Numbered from the stretch's first letter, positions 22,922-36,439 are shown. The stretch: 64,000 nucleotides of DNA from Helicoverpa zea (GCF_022581195.2 NC_061454.1:3844001-3908000), one strand, 5' to 3'. Program-made: numbers and translations. The notes: a model not told the origin generated them from the sequence alone.

Positions 22922-23705
22922 GTTATATTAATATATACTTATCATCATTACACCAACCCATAAAAACTAAGTATCTTTATCCTCACAGTAAAAAAACACA
23001 TATTAACTTAAGACAAGAAGAAAATTATGGTGGTCCACATACAATGCTGGCTGCTATCGATCTGCGACCTGCGACCGACGACCGCGCTACAAAAACTACG
23101 CTTTGACGTCCAATTGCACTATATACTTAGTAGGTAGGAGGTATAATGCGATTTTTGCCTTTCAACGATTCCGCTTGCTTTTTCTTTTTAAACGTCTGGG
23201 AGTACATTTACTTGGGAGAGACTGAATGACATTTTGTTAATAGTATTGGTGGACTTGTGTTTTATATAGTGTCTTACTAAATTCTTTAAATTGGACAGTA
23301 TAATATAGAGAAGACTATTAAAAATTCTTTGGGTCAAGAAAAACCTGGCCAGTAAGCTGGTACCAGTTTTTTGCTCCTCCATATATGAACATGCTATTAA
23401 TCTACAAACCTATTTATGTAAGTAGTCAGAACTTCAGTAAGTTTGATAACTATTCTAATATCAGTCTAAGTAGCTATCTAGCGCTATTCTAATATCAGTC
23501 GCACCTAGTAGCTATCTAGCATGCTACATTTCAAATATCCTTTAACAGCATTTAGAACGAACCTAAGGCAAGTATGTGACCTAGGTAATATATTTTTCAT
23601 AACCTCACGATTACCTATTCCATCACCATATAAAATATCAACATACGTTCCTCGTTTATTACGAAATCGTAAAGTTTTATGCTCAGTTATTAAACGTAAC
23701 AAGTT

Positions 23706-23830
23706 GTAAACAAAAGCTCGAGAATAAAGGTCGGGTAGACGGAACGTTATCGTAACGTTGCGAGTGCCATCGACACTTGGAGCATTGAAATAACTTGACA
23801 CGACACTGCCGTTCCTTCCCCTTTGCTAAA
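23706..23830. repeat. Dispersed repeat, copy 2
   Basis: Partner of 15232-15390: TGTAAACAAAAGCTC, then an ATAAAGG-containing phrase and ACGTTATC. Family unknown. Confidence 0.4.
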
Positions 23831-26089
23831 GGTTCGACCACCGGTCATATTCCTATGTACAGATGCTAACACATCAAGCCACTCGAAGCTACTCCAATCG
23901 GTTTTTACCCAATTAACATTGAACTTTAAAATACTTTAGAGATAAGATGAAAATCAGTTGACAAATTGAAGTAGATTGACGTGATGGCGTCTGCACACTA
24001 TGCGTTAAGATTTTGCTTGTGTTTGTCAATTTTGGTGTGTTTGTGCGTAATCACAACTTTATGCCTGTGTTTTCTATTTTGTCGAGTGCGGTCTTTCCGT
24101 AACGATGTCAAAATACATGTACCTATGAGTGAGCTATCACTATTTGTCGTTGTTTCACGCCTTGCTCTTAAATTGTCAGACTCTTTGGCACAGAGATTGG
24201 CGGTTCCAGTTATGTATGATCTAAGTATCGACCGCGAGTCGGCAACCGACGACCGATGTCGCGACCAGTGCATGTGAAGAGGTAGTTTGGTCACAATATT
24301 TTATGAAAACTTTCATATTATGAAGGCAATAGAGAGGTTTTGTCGAGGTGGAAAGTTAAGTGGTTCTGTCTTGAAGTGAAAGAAACTTGGATACATAAAG
24401 TAGTAGCTATGTAACTTTTAGAATTAGTGTGGTTTAAGATTTTTATGTATTATGGAACAAAATAGAAAGCTAGTGATCCCACTTAAAAATATGCTTCTCA
24501 ATCGTTTGAGGGCTTTAGTCGTAAGTATATAAGAAGGATGAAAAAATGCATTAAGCATCATACTCATATCGTCTATAGGAATAGCTATCAAAAATTGAAA
24601 ACTTTTAAGTAATAGATTTCAAACGCGTTCGCCGTATACATCGCTTTAGATATCGGAAAACCCGATTTATCTTTTTCCCAGAACTGAAATTGTCCCGAAG
24701 ACAACAATAGTAGCACTATCAATAAAATTGCGCTAATGTAGCAATTTCTATTGTTGTTTTCAATAATACCGCATCCAATAAAATTCTACCCTTCGTTCAG
24801 ACAATGCTAGCTTGCACTCAGCGTTTCGCGGAGGAAAGCTAAATTCTAGCCAGACAACATTGTGTTAATGTTAACTTTAGACTATACGTATATATTATAA
24901 AGTAGAGTTCTACAAAAGCTTTGAACCCTTTTTAAATTCCAAAAAGTGGCAATGTATCTTTTATTTAAAAATGGGGACGGCATGAAGTGTCTGATTTTTT
25001 ACTGACAAAAGCATGTCTGTGTTCTCTCATTTTTTAAAGCTCTCAATTCAGTAGTGGTTTCGTGTAAGTTGCAAGATTGTAATGCAACTATAGTTTTTAT
25101 TTATATTTTTTCAAAACGAATGGAGCATTTGATTGCATCGTGAAATCTTACCTATCTTATTTTAATTACATTATATTTTACAGTTTCATCAGCAAGTTTT
25201 CGTTCGTCATTCAGTTCGTCGAAGTCAAATAAAAAGAGATACATACTCGTATAGGTACATAATAGATACTAAAATACTGAAAAATATAAATCAGAAACAA
25301 TAATTATTGAGGTGAAAATGCATGCAGTTGCATATGACTGCATATGACCTAGATAATACCGTGTCGATACGAGTTGAGTCTATTAAACCAGGCTCTGCAC
25401 TCGCCAGCCAAGTTACAACTTATCGGCAATCGATAAGGGATCGTGTTACGTTTTTAAATGACTCCTTTGGAAATGTTTGAACATTTTACTTTTTGAGCTT
25501 CTCGCTTACAAAGTTATAGGAAAGTTTTATTTTCAAATCAGGTAAACGATGCAGCTACAATTTCCTATGACTAGATAGATAGATTTTTTTAAATGTTTTG
25601 TCTTAGATCTAACTAAATTAGGTGAAATAATGGGTGGTCTTCTCGCTAAGAGCTCCCAAACAACCTTAGGATGGATTGAGACGAGAAGGATACTAATATT
25701 ATTATACGCATAACTTTTAGCCTATATTTTATTTACTTTCGTTAGTACAAGAACTGTCTCTTGCATACTGAGCTAACAATAAGCAATCCTTTAGAGAGCG
25801 TCAAGATGCAATTTCAAAGGCGTCATTACATATCTCATTAAAACCCATATTCTCAAGACATATGACAGCAAGACAAACCCACTTCATTTCGCATTTATCA
25901 TACTAATTTGTACCGTGAATACAAGCCAAATGAATGTTTAGCATTCTCTTAAAGCCGTAACCAGACTTTGCGAGACACGCGTCGCGAACGGTGGCCCGAA
26001 CCGAGCATTCGTGTTGGTAAATAATATTAACACACGCCTCAAGCGGTGTCATGCGTTATCAACTGTTTGTGGCTCATGCCTCGCATATG

Positions 26090-26420
26090 TCTGGATCATG
26101 AAGAAAGGAAAGATGAGCTGATATGCCATCATCGTAGGCAGGTATGTCAGGCGCCGTCTTGTAGCTCAAGTAACGTACGGTAGGCGTGACCAAACCGATT
26201 AGTTAGGTACTACTAAAGTAACGAGTTGTTCGGGTTCCTTACGACATCTGTTAAATATTGGTCTTTATTGATTGGTGATTGGGTTTTGAAAAAATGGCTA
26301 ATTTAGTTTAAGTTCAGAACATTTCTCGTCCTCCTAACACCCACATTTTAGCGCTCTATTTTCTTAGGATTTTTTGCGTTATAAGTAACATCTTCGCAAG
26401 TCATTTAATTCTCCGTAGTC
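26090..26420. repeat. Dispersed repeat of about 330 bp, copy 1
   Basis: The order of phrases AAGATGAGC...GATGCC...GTAGGCAGGT, AGTAACGAG...GGGTTC, then TTTTAGCGCTCTATTTTCTT matches 42155-42455 with many substitutions. No coding capacity or terminal repeats were seen. Family not recognised. Confidence 0.55.
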
Positions 26421-26745
26421 TAGATACACCTTTACAGATGCAGCCGTTTATAATGCAGACCACGGAGATACGATTTTACCAGCTCCCGGCAAATTGTAAG
26501 CGTGCACGGAAATAATCACCCAGTCTCAAGCTCTACAAACCAATAGTGCTTTTTTATTCACTTTACTTAATGAACTGAAAGTGCAGAGAAAATAGAATGT
26601 ACGCCGATTGGAATACTCGTTGATTTTTAATGAATAATTGATTTGGAGATTAGAATTCTAGTTGAAGGAAAAGGTTTTTGTTTAAGTTGTTTTGTAGGAT
26701 TGCTGGATGCTGGAGATATCAGATGAACGAAGATTAATGTTTTAA

Positions 26746-26941
26746 TCTATACTAATACTTAATATAAGGCTGAATGGTTTAATTTGTATTTAAACGCGCT
26801 AATCTCAGGATCTACTAGTCATATGTGAAAAAAAACTTTCTGTTATATAGCCGATTTACTGTGGAAGGAGAAGGCTGTTTTATGACCGGGTTCGCATAGT
26901 AGTTCCGATGAGACGCGAGGGAAACCGGTGCTGGAAGCTAG
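26746..26941 (+). mobile_element. Lep1-like non-autonomous Helitron
   Basis: A|TCTATACTAATA at the 5' end and GAAGCTAG|T at the 3' end, with the internal family phrases AACGCGCTAATCTCAGGA and GAAACCGGTGCTGGAAGCTAG. It lies about 0.5 kb upstream of the Wnt9 start codon. Confidence 0.8.
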
Positions 26942-27455
26942 TTGACATCGTATAGGTAGGTAAATGGTACCAGTTTTATTCAGAAGTCTCTTCATATATC
27001 TTCTTCTTTTGATTTATCATACCTATTAACCATTTCTTTAAAAATGTTATCAAAGATTCATACAACTTCATCAGACGATTTGCTTTTGTTTATTATTCCA
27101 ATAGTTGTGACTGAGCTCCCAGCAAATACTTTCAATTATTACGTCCTTGCTTGTCTAAAGGTTCTATAACACCTTGAACCTTCAAAGAGCAGACGTAACC
27201 CTTTATCAGCAATCCAATAAACCGCAGACGGAAACCAGGTTACCTATACCTATTTAGACAAGTTCAAAACTATGACTCGGTTCAATATTTGTACAACCAG
27301 CAAACACAGACTGATTTCTTAGTTTGTCATTACCATTTTTGGGAGACCCACCCTTTTCTGATAAAGCAACGCGACGCCTCGAATTGTGTGCCGAGTCATT
27401 TGAAGTTTTCTAGTGGATGACAAAAGGTGATCATGTGATTGTAAAGATCTTAACA

Positions 27456-28966
27456 ATGTTTAGTTATTGTATATTTAATTTGTTATTGTTATGTGCTGTT
27501 TCTATTTTCGCTTCTAAGATTGTTGAAGGGTGAGTTTTTTTGGATTTTATCTGAGGTAGTAGCAAAGTTAAAAGTTGGATGCGAAAGGGAATGTATAGTT
27601 CGAGTACCTACTCTTGTTGTTAGACTGATAACTGAATTAGGTACAGAATATGCTCTACCAATTAATTTGTTTAATCATCTGATTCTGAGCCTCTTTGTAA
27701 GAACAAAGCTAGAAAAAGTTGGAAAGTAATTACTCTGAATGATTCAATTGAATAATTTCTGTTAGACATAGAACTTTACTTACAATATTAACGAATTCCT
27801 ATACAGTACCTCTGAAAGCCTTAGAAACAGTATAAACGTTTTTCATAAATAGCCTATTCCTACGGGAAAACAGGTTCAAGCGAAGTAATTATAATTATAC
27901 TAAGAAGGTCGGGAGAAATTCGACGAATACTTGGCTGCTAATACTTTTATTATATCCCAATAGAAGATTGAAAATGTTTTCAAACCGTATGAACATGACT
28001 TAATTTATATTCAACAGATCTCAGCCCATACTCCAAAAAACAATTGAAGCTCTCTTCAGTGACCGGACTCACGAAATATACCCTGGCGCATGCAAGTTGA
28101 TCAGAGCTTCAAAACGGCAAACAAGAATGTGTGATCGGGACAGCGGCCTCTCCAACGTATTGAGCATCGCTAAAGAACAAGCCATCACAGCTTGCGAAGA
28201 AACCTTTCAATACGATAGATGGAACTGTTCTCTCATCTTCAACAGAAAACCTAAAAGAAGTATATTCAATAAAATCTTCAGAGAAACTGCTTTCGTTCAT
28301 GCGTTAATGGCAGCTTCGATTGCTCACTCAGTAGCTAAAGGATGTGCTTCTGGGGATCTTTCTTCGTGCTCCTGTCCGGGAAATTTTGGAAAAAACAACA
28401 CTTGGAAAATGGCAGGCTGTGGAGATGACTTCAGACATGGGAAGAGATTGACCAGAAACTTCTTAGATTTCAAACATGCTGGCAACGATCAGATTGCAGA
28501 AATCCTAAAGCAAGATGTCATTGTTGGTGTGGATTCTATTGGAGAGCAATTAAAAGAAGTCTGCAAATGCCATGGATTCTCCGGTTCTTGTACAACAAAG
28601 ACTTGTTGGAAACGATTAGGCCCTTTCAACTCAGCTATGGGGTTACTAAAGAAGCATTACCACCACGCCACAAAGAAGAAATTGATGAACTACACAACGA
28701 AGAGAGCTATAGCGCCAAAAGTGAGGAACAAGATGAAAATTGAAAGGAAGAATTTGGTATACTTGCAGAGGACGCCGAACTTATGTGTTAGTACTAAAGG
28801 AAGGGTGTGTAAAGACAGGCATAATTGTGCGACCTTGTGTTGTGGTAGGGGCATTATAACTAGCAAGAAACAAGTGAGTTCTAGGTGCCGATGTAGAATG
28901 GTTAATTGTTGCTTCGTGCAATGCGATACTTGTGTTGAAGAAGTCGATGAGTATACTTGCAAGTGA
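27456..28966 (+). CDS. Wnt9: Wnt9 secreted signalling ligand, two coding exons
   Basis: Coding exons 27456-27529 and 28018-28966 are separated by a 488-bp intron with GTGAGT donor and CAACAG acceptor. Exon 1 leaves two bases (GG) and exon 2 supplies one (A), so the frame closes and gives 340 residues. Residues 1-20 form a signal peptide (MFSYC then a leucine-rich core). The Wnt domain follows: RWNCS at 92-96, the lipid-attachment loop CHGFSGSC at 209-216 with the predicted palmitoleoylated Ser213, and a cysteine-rich end EYTCK. There are 24 cysteines after the signal peptide. N94 and N151 lie in N-glycosylation sequons. The closest family by eye is Wnt9 (Drosophila Wnt4), which ends in the same TCK and shares the RQxRMC phrase. 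Wnt9 binds Frizzled-type receptors after Porcupine-dependent secretion. The upstream in-frame ATG at 27417 has a weaker context (T at -3), so 27456 (A at -3) is preferred. Confidence 0.93.
27530..28017 (+). other. Wnt9: Wnt9 intron 1
   Basis: GTGAGT donor at 27530 and AG acceptor at 28016-28017 after TTATATTCAACAG. The donor and acceptor phases agree. The open frame that continues past the donor (to 27729) is intron read-through. Confidence 0.88.
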
Positions 28967-30135
28967 ACGTTAGTGCCTTATCTTAGTATTTATTAGAAAT
29001 GTCGCGAATATTGGAAGTTCCTCTACAGTTTTTACAGTTGATCAGTTTTCAACCTTCTTTCGTGCTGCTTATGGTTCAAATTCAAATGTGGACTTTGTCG
29101 ACTGTTCGTTTCTTTCATTGGCTCTATTTTCTGCTTTACGTCTGCGGAGGAAACTGTGTATTGGTACTTCAGTACTAATTAGGTAACCGAAACACATTCG
29201 CTGGAATTGTATCTTTGGTTTCATTATGAGGAAAATTTGTACACAAATGTCCTATTTTACGCCGGTAAATTATCATTCTTTGTTTCCTGTGTAGATAGAT
29301 ATTTTCTACTTAAAACTGGTAGAATAATGTTACAATCACTAATGAACTTGTAAAGCATACTTATTTCAATATTTAATTGCTTATGTATTTGTTTAGAGAT
29401 AAGATTGAATGTGATACGGCCTGGGATAAAGGAGTGCCATCTAGCAGTGCTTTTAGACTAGTAGATTTTATCGCGCGGTTTTTCCTTGTCATCATTTGTG
29501 GCTGTTGTTCTCAATATGTCCCAACCACTCTGTTTGCTCTGAAAAATCGAACGGAAAATCCACTAGTCTGAAACCGCCGTTAGATAATGGTCGATAATGC
29601 TGTGATATAAGCTGAATGCTTTAAGTTAGGTAGTTCGAGACAATGGAATATGGAATGATTAATTAAATTAATTTAAAATAGATGTGGTTTTATTTGTCAG
29701 CTACGACAGGTGTGTCCTACATTTTATTATATACTGTGATGGTTCTGGGACCTATAATAGGTCCTTTCTCACTTTTTGGAAATACATTATTTTCGACTTT
29801 TCATTTCATATGAATGTCACCTGGTGGAACTACCCAGAACTTTTTAGTCTTAAGCTCTCTCTATCGGCCACTTGCGTAGTAAAACAAATGTAAGCCTTAG
29901 CAACGGTCTTATCGCCGCATTAAATTTCGAACATTGCGTGAGATGGCGCTGTCCTAGAAGTTCAACAGTACTGGTATAGATGGCGCTGTTACCAAGAGTT
30001 CGATATTGCTAGTTAGTCTTTGAGGAATTAAAATGTTCAGATTATGTGTTCATTTGAAAAATTACTGAATAAATAAGTACATATAATTTATTTCGAAAAA
30101 AATAATTTATTGTATATGCTAAAGAAATAAAAAAA
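28967..30135 (+). other. Wnt9: Probable Wnt9 3' untranslated region
   Basis: No coding sequence follows the TGA at 28964-28966. The first AATAAA signals on the + strand are at 30068-30073 and 30126-30131, so a 3' UTR of about 1.1 kb is plausible. The phrase GATGGCGCTGT occurs twice near 29943 and 29979, which looks like repeat content. The transcript end is inference. Confidence 0.35.
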
Positions 30136-31795
30136 CGACCGTTAAAAACTCAAGTTTTATTGTAAAATTCCTCAGATTCAAACATGTTTGAGTTGATGCG
30201 TTATTCATAATTTCACCGCGATGGAATCCTGATGCATCGATAACATCGGTTCAATGCATGTCGATCGCGAAATATTATATGCGTGGAAATCTTCGTACGA
30301 TCAACTTGATAAATCCATTCGTTGATTAAAACTTAATGTGAAAAAAAAAACTGAAAAATTATATGGGTTCGGATCGGTTAGTAAATATATTTTTTATGAT
30401 TTAAAGACTTTAACGGAGAATTTAGCGTTAATTATGTGACCATTCCAATTTATTTTTATTTATCTACCTAGGAATGTGCTAGATACAGGGATTTTCTCCA
30501 CTGCTTATTACGATACATTAGAATACCCATTTAATTTTTGTAGTACTACTCAATATTGAAATGCATATCAACTTCAAAAGGACGAACTCACACAAACACA
30601 ACAGTCATTAGTGATGTGCATAACCAATATGAAATAAATTATCGATATCGAAGGCAGTCGCTATCGACTATCGAGTCAGTGGGTCGTGAATGATGCTACA
30701 AGACACATTCGGCTCGCAACTGAGGGAGCGCGAACAAAATAAATTTCACCTTTATACTGACCACAACACAATATTTGAAATGTCACGTCTTTATATAGAT
30801 AGAGGGTGTTATTTTTATGTAGTGCACTTTTGTAGTTACATCAAGTACTGAAAGGATAATCTTAGGCTTTTGATTAATATAAGTAATTCGTCGCTAACAG
30901 CACTTACATGAGTTTTTTTTTATTTATTCACAGCATTTGAATTATTTACTGCATATTTGAAAAATACAGCGAAACATAAAAAAATATACATATTATCCAT
31001 TCAATTTCATAGTTATCATATCAGAGTCAGAATATTTACCTAGTAATAAAAAAAGAAGTAAGAATTTAAAAAATATTCAAGTACAATGACGTCACTCTTC
31101 CCGTACAACGCCTAAAGAATGCGAACGGTTCAAAAATGAAGCAAAATTTAAATAAAATCATCCACAATCAAATGAATGACTAACACGGATACGCATTAAG
31201 TCTAAAAGATCGCACAACATTATTATTATAACGCCTATAATTGACCCCTAAACCATTAAGGCCGGCCACAAAATTGCGGTTTGTTTTCGATGCCAACTCA
31301 CATAATTACGATATTAATGAAAAATAAGCTAAAAAACGGCAGCTTTGAGATTTATTTATTTATTGACCCGAAGCGAGGTTTGCCCTTACTAGTGGTTTAA
31401 GTCGAACGTGACTCACTCAGATTAAATTATTAAGTACTTTAAATTTAATTGAACTTCGTGATCAAAATTAAGTTAAAAAAGACTTTATAAAATTAACCTC
31501 TGTAAAATTTCTAAGTAAGTACATAAGGTAATATAATTCTTACCTTTGCGAAAAGACAAGAGCAGCATGTTTTTACGAAATCTTTTACTAAGAAAAAAAA
31601 ACTACTGCAAGACTATAAATTCGCATAGATTAAAATAATAATTTTTAAATGTGCTTCAATACTCAATGCTCAATTCTTTATAAGCATTCCATATGTTATA
31701 ACAGGTGGTACATTTAGATTAGTGACAATATGGAGCCTATAGAGCACAGCTTAAAGAAGTAGGAAAGTTTTAATACTAGCTTATTAATAAATTAT
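30136..31795. other. Intergenic DNA, no supported gene
   Basis: AT-rich, with no recognisable coding sequence or RNA gene. Nothing distinctive was seen. Confidence 0.3.
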
Positions 31796-31802
31796 AATTA
31801 TA

Positions 31803-31994
31803 TTAGCTTCTGCCAGCGGTTTCACCCACATCCCGTGGGAACTATTTCCCGTACCGGTGATAAAAAGTAGCCTATAGCCTTCCTCGATAAATGCGCTATC
31901 TAACACCGAAAGAATTGTTCAAATCGGACCAGTAGTTCCTGAGATTAGCGCGTTTAAACAAACAAACTCTTCAGCTTTATAATATTAGTATAGG
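31803..31994 (-). mobile_element. Lep1-like non-autonomous Helitron
   Basis: On the minus strand it ends GAAGCTAA before T. It contains the full set of family phrases, read on + as GCGGTTTCACCC, AAAAAGTAGCCTATAGCC and GAGATTAGCGCGTTTAAAC. Its 5' end has a changed base at the expected TC. It is close in sequence to 33094-33288. Confidence 0.75.
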
Positions 31995-32531
31995 TTTAAA
32001 AACATATAAATTAGTGAATAAATAAACTTTTTATGAAATTCATGGACAACTATATTGTCCACTATTCAGTCAGCTTTTACTCGAGTTACTAATAATTTTT
32101 ACACAACGTTTTTGGAGCAATATCTCTTCGAGTTCCTATAGTAAGTGCGATCGTTACCTAGCCGAGACAATACCAATAAAAATTATGTTACTCCGACCAA
32201 TTACCGGCCATTAAACAAAACTTTTTACAGCTTAATGTAATATTCAGTCGACGTTTTAATATGTGCCCAGTTTTTATTTATTATTAACTCAATGAATTAT
32301 TATTGTTAATATTAAAAAGTTTATTATTGAATATGGGAACGCTGTCGTGTCTTAAAGAAATTATTATGTATGGCAGTTTAATTGATTGTTTGATGGTTTA
32401 CGATGAAAAAATTGCATGATTTCGTGTGAATGAGCTTTGGAGCTTAAAATATTTTAATGGACTGAGTTACTTGCGATTGAAAACCGTGCCATTGAGCCGC
32501 TTCCCATAAGAGGAATAAGTAGTCAATTTAC

Positions 32532-32744
32532 AGTTATCGGCACGAATCTTGAGCTCTGACCTTCACCTGCGCAGAAGTAATTTATTGGGTCCCTTTTATG
32601 GTATGAAGTGAGGCGCGGGGGCGGGCTAAAGCGGTGATTGGCCCGCAGTGCATCGCGTCATAGCCATCACTCGGGATTGGTTCTTTGGTAATAAATCACT
32701 TCTGCGCAGATGTAGGTCAGAGCTCAAGATTCGTGCCGATAACT
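32532..32744. mobile_element. MITE with 53-bp terminal inverted repeats
   Basis: The arms 32532-32584 and 32692-32744 are inverted copies with about three mismatches, starting AGTTATCGGCACGAATCTTG. The 107-bp centre is GC-rich and non-coding. The target duplication is ambiguous (TA or nearby AT). Superfamily not assigned. Confidence 0.85.
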
Positions 32745-33093
32745 ATATGAAATTGAATTGTTTGCCTTATCAAAATACACAGTTAACATTTAAGTAGGTA
32801 TCTAAAGGGTTGGGCTAGGCACAAAATTAATCATTATCAACCCAATCTATAAAACATTTTTTCAATCAAACTTATTTATCAATCATTAATACTTCAATAA
32901 AAATGTCACCCACCACCAACAATTTAAAAACATCCTATATCTAAAAAGCGAAGGGAAATCAAATGTCAAGTTAAATTATTAATGTTAGCTTAACCAGATG
33001 TGGCTGTCGATACCGTATGAAGACGTAAAATGCTTTACTTGTTGTTTTGTCAAACCGTCTGTTATGTGGGATCTGTTAATTAATTATGTTAAA
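32745..33093. other. Intergenic DNA, nothing recognised
   Basis: AT-rich sequence between the MITE and the next Lep1-like element. No gene, repeat or regulatory motif was identified. Confidence 0.3.
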
Positions 33094-33288
33094 TCTATAC
33101 TAATATTATAAAGCTGAAGAGTTTGTTTGTTTGTTTGAACGCACTAATCTCAAGAACTACTGGACCGATTTGAAAAATTCTTTCAGTGTTAGATAGCCCA
33201 TTTATCAAAGAAGGCTATAGGCTACTTTTTATCCGTGTTCGTGCCGTGGTTCCTACGGGATGCGGGTGAAACCGCTGACAGAAGCTAA
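33094..33288 (+). mobile_element. Lep1-like non-autonomous Helitron
   Basis: A|TCTATACTAATATTATAAAG at the 5' end and GAAGCTAA|T at the 3' end. It is the best-preserved copy of the family here, with GAGTTTGTTTGTTTGTTTG and GGATGCGGGTGAAACCGCTG inside. Confidence 0.85.
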
Positions 33289-36200
33289 TAATGCTATATT
33301 ATGCATATCGTGTTACACGCGTCACTTCACTAGTGAGCGTTTTTTGTTTGTAGATAAGTTTGGCGATTGAAGGTTAGCAGGTACTTATTTAGGTACGATA
33401 TTTTATGATATAAGTACTTGATCGATTTAAATCAATGTATGTATAACATTGATTGTACCTAATGTTTAAATCGTTTGTTCAAGAATTGAAATTTTAACTT
33501 TAATTTTTTGGCAGATAAGTCCCTAGGTCTAGGTAGGAGTCTCAAGGTGGTCTTGTTATATGGATAGCGGACTTAAAAAAAAAACTATGATTTACACAGT
33601 CTATAATTAGCTAAAAAGAACACAGGTACACCTAAAATGAAAATTACTTTAGTTCCTTTTTCAAGAAGTTAAAAGAAAAAGTTTTTATTTTCTAGGTTAG
33701 GCAGTAAAATAACTAACACTACTTTAGGTAAAGTTAGCTACACAAAAGCCTTGATTTTAAATATCTACCACCTTCGTTGGGTAAACATTTATAAGTCGTT
33801 TATCAAAGTCTCAAAGTCCCGTGAAGTATGTCCTAAGAACTAAGTTTATAAATCAATACAATCTTGCACAAAGTAACGAGGCTAAATATTATCACGATTG
33901 AAGTCACTTTAGCGATAAAAATCTCGCTTTAAATAAATAATTACTTTAGAACTAACTGCGATCAAGTAAAGGGCTAATAAATTAACTGGGATAAGTTATT
34001 TTTATCCCGACAGCATAGTATTTTATGTATAGAGTCTGTTCCATGATATGAACAAAGTTACATTATTTTTAATCATCTTCACAAAAAGGAGGAGGTTCTC
34101 AATGCATCGGGACCTTAATTTTGTTTTCTCTCCTAAGACCCTGATAATTATACAACTGTTAATTTAATTCAAGTTATGGTCGTAAATAATTTGACCTGCA
34201 CCTAGTATGTAGCATTGACGGTTGATATTTCACCTATATGCAATGAAAACCTTTAGCAGGTTGAAAAGCAGAAAACGGTACGCGTACTTAACAGTAATGA
34301 TTCTAATTAAAACACTCAGAAACACCAGGCTTATAAAGCATCTATATACAGCTAAAACCACCAAATCCTTAGCTCAAAAACATCCCTAGCTTAACCACCC
34401 ACCGCCGAACAAATGACGTGTTAAGGGCTTAATGATCGCAAATAATGTACGCATAATTGAGCGCATTTATTACAAGAATCACTTTAAAGAATAACTAGCT
34501 ACTTAACCACCTTTTAAAGGATTATATGCAGGAGCTATTATTACACAGCATTTAGTAAAAATATAACAATAACAACGCAAGTAGACGTAATTAGAAACAG
34601 TTGCCTCACACAGACTCCCGGACTTCATTTTGTCAACTTTTGGAAAGCAGTCGAACGGAAAATGGTGTCTTTCAGATTTTTGGGCGGAAGGGTTTTAAAA
34701 AGTGTTTAATTATTTATGAGATTTTTTCACACTTGTCCAAACTTGAATGTCTTGTAGGCCCTTGACAATGTTTCCGACCATTTCTGGGTACTCTTTAAGT
34801 TATATTCTTCATAACAGGCTGCTCTTTTTCGGTTTTCCTGTAGCCCCACTGGATTGGCTCTTGTTAAGGTAAAGTAGAAACATAAACACTTGTGCTTTAG
34901 TTACTTACTTTTCAACGAGACATGTTCAAGTTAAGAAATTGTAAGACTGTCAACACTTAGGGATAAGAAGACCTTGAAAACTATATTAGGTAATATCACA
35001 CTTTACGACTTTGTAAACATCTGAGTTTGCCTACGCTTCATGTAGCCCATTAGTTCACAACATTCCGTCTAGCCGTCATTTATTTCTCAAAAACATCAAC
35101 AAACAGTCAAGAATCTCTTGACTGTGCAGAGATCACAAAAGATTAACATCATCCCTCACCAAAGCGAATGCTACCAATTATACGTATAAGGGCTTAACTA
35201 AAAAATCTATACTTACATACCTCAAGTATCGGTTACCTGCTTTTTGAATGGACAGATCTAAATCCCTGTACAATGGTATTAGGATCAATAAATGTGAAGT
35301 ATTTTGTTTGCGACAAAATTTACAGTTACGTAGTCATTCGTGGGCATTCGCGCGTGCTATGCTTGACGGACAAAGAAGATTGCGTTCTAATGTATATTGT
35401 GAAAGACTAATAGATATGTTACCAGTTTTTTATACCAGTTATTATTGCAAAGGCTTGGAGAACCAAATGGAGTGATTGAAAGTATTGTGTACATTTGGGT
35501 GTTCCTGTTAAGGGAGAGATGTATAAATATTAATATTATCTGTAGACAGTTTAGTAGTTCATTATTCTGTAAATAGCTGCCTTGAGATGACGCTGTTTGA
35601 ATACATATTCAATGTGTATTTAGAAGCTTCTACTGTCTGTATGTAGTACAGGTTATTTAGTAGTATAGCCGTTTCATCTTTGTACCTACTTATTTCTGAA
35701 GTTGGCTATTTACCTCCTTGCACAAATCCTTGCCTTCGTGGCTTTTCGCATTCGAAGGTGGCTTCTATTTACTTCACCATAGTCAAAAGATTTATTACAA
35801 AAGTACAAAAGGCTAACTTCTGAAATGCAAAGTTAATTGCCACTAATTGTAGAAGGACGAAGTTAGCAATATTTTGCAAAGTATCAAGCAGACATTTAAC
35901 CATATTTTCAATCGCCCCTTCCAAAAGTCAGCTCACCTCAAAAACTAGACGTGTCCTATAAATACAAACTTCATTAGCATTTCACACCCAGTATTAAGGG
36001 CACACATTTTTGATTATTTAATTAAGACGCACCACGGTTGATGTCCGTACATAATCAGGAATGGCGTTCAACTGGTCTGAGCTCGCTTTGTTAATAATTT
36101 TTAATCTCTTCATTTGGTAGGGATGGTAATTGTTGTTATTTATTTGATGGATAGATTTTGGACCCGTTTTTAGTACTGTTGAGAGTGAAATGTTTTTGGA

Positions 36201-36317
36201 TGACGTCAAAATATGTGTAGGTAGGTCAAAATTACGTTAGATTGTCGCTAATATTTTGCTTAAGATTGTATTACTGTAGATTTTTTATGCTTCTTAGGAA
36301 CTGTGATATAAATCACT
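33289..36317. other. Intergenic DNA between Wnt9 and Wnt1, no supported gene
   Basis: No coding sequence was recognised. Open frames of 62-75 codons exist but lack domains or splice-site support. The stretch is AT-rich and mostly looks unique. Confidence 0.3.
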
Positions 36318-36395
36318 GGTACTCAGCTGCATCCGGTTAGACTGGAAGCCGACCCCAACATAGTTGGGAAAGGCTTCGGAGAAGAAGCAGAAGAG
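36318..36395 (+). mobile_element. SINE family A tail fragment
   Basis: ACTGGTACTCAGCTGCATCC then GACTGGAAGCCGACCCCAAC and GGCTTCGGAG match the end of the SINE at 14697-15090. The tRNA-like head is absent. Confidence 0.7.
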
Positions 36396-36439
36396 GAACT
36401 GTCAAAATAAATGAATCTGAATTTCGCAAAACTATAGCC

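Larger units (their letters stand above)
22927..27410. other. Upstream region of Wnt9, no supported gene
   Basis: No coding sequence was recognised. Small repeats are present: a 33-37-bp tandem duplication around 23450-23520 (CTATTCTAATATCAGTC twice), the dispersed repeat at 23706-23830, and the entries listed separately. Single-copy sequence nearest the Wnt9 start may hold its promoter, but no core promoter motif could be fixed. Confidence 0.35.

Noticed and set aside
27493..27729. Separate 78-residue gene overlapping the Wnt9 start
   Set aside because: It is another frame of Wnt9 exon 1 and intron 1; the phase-matched splice to 28018 explains the locus.
28690..28962. 90-residue antisense frame in Wnt9
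   Set aside because: Shadow of the Wnt9 coding exon.
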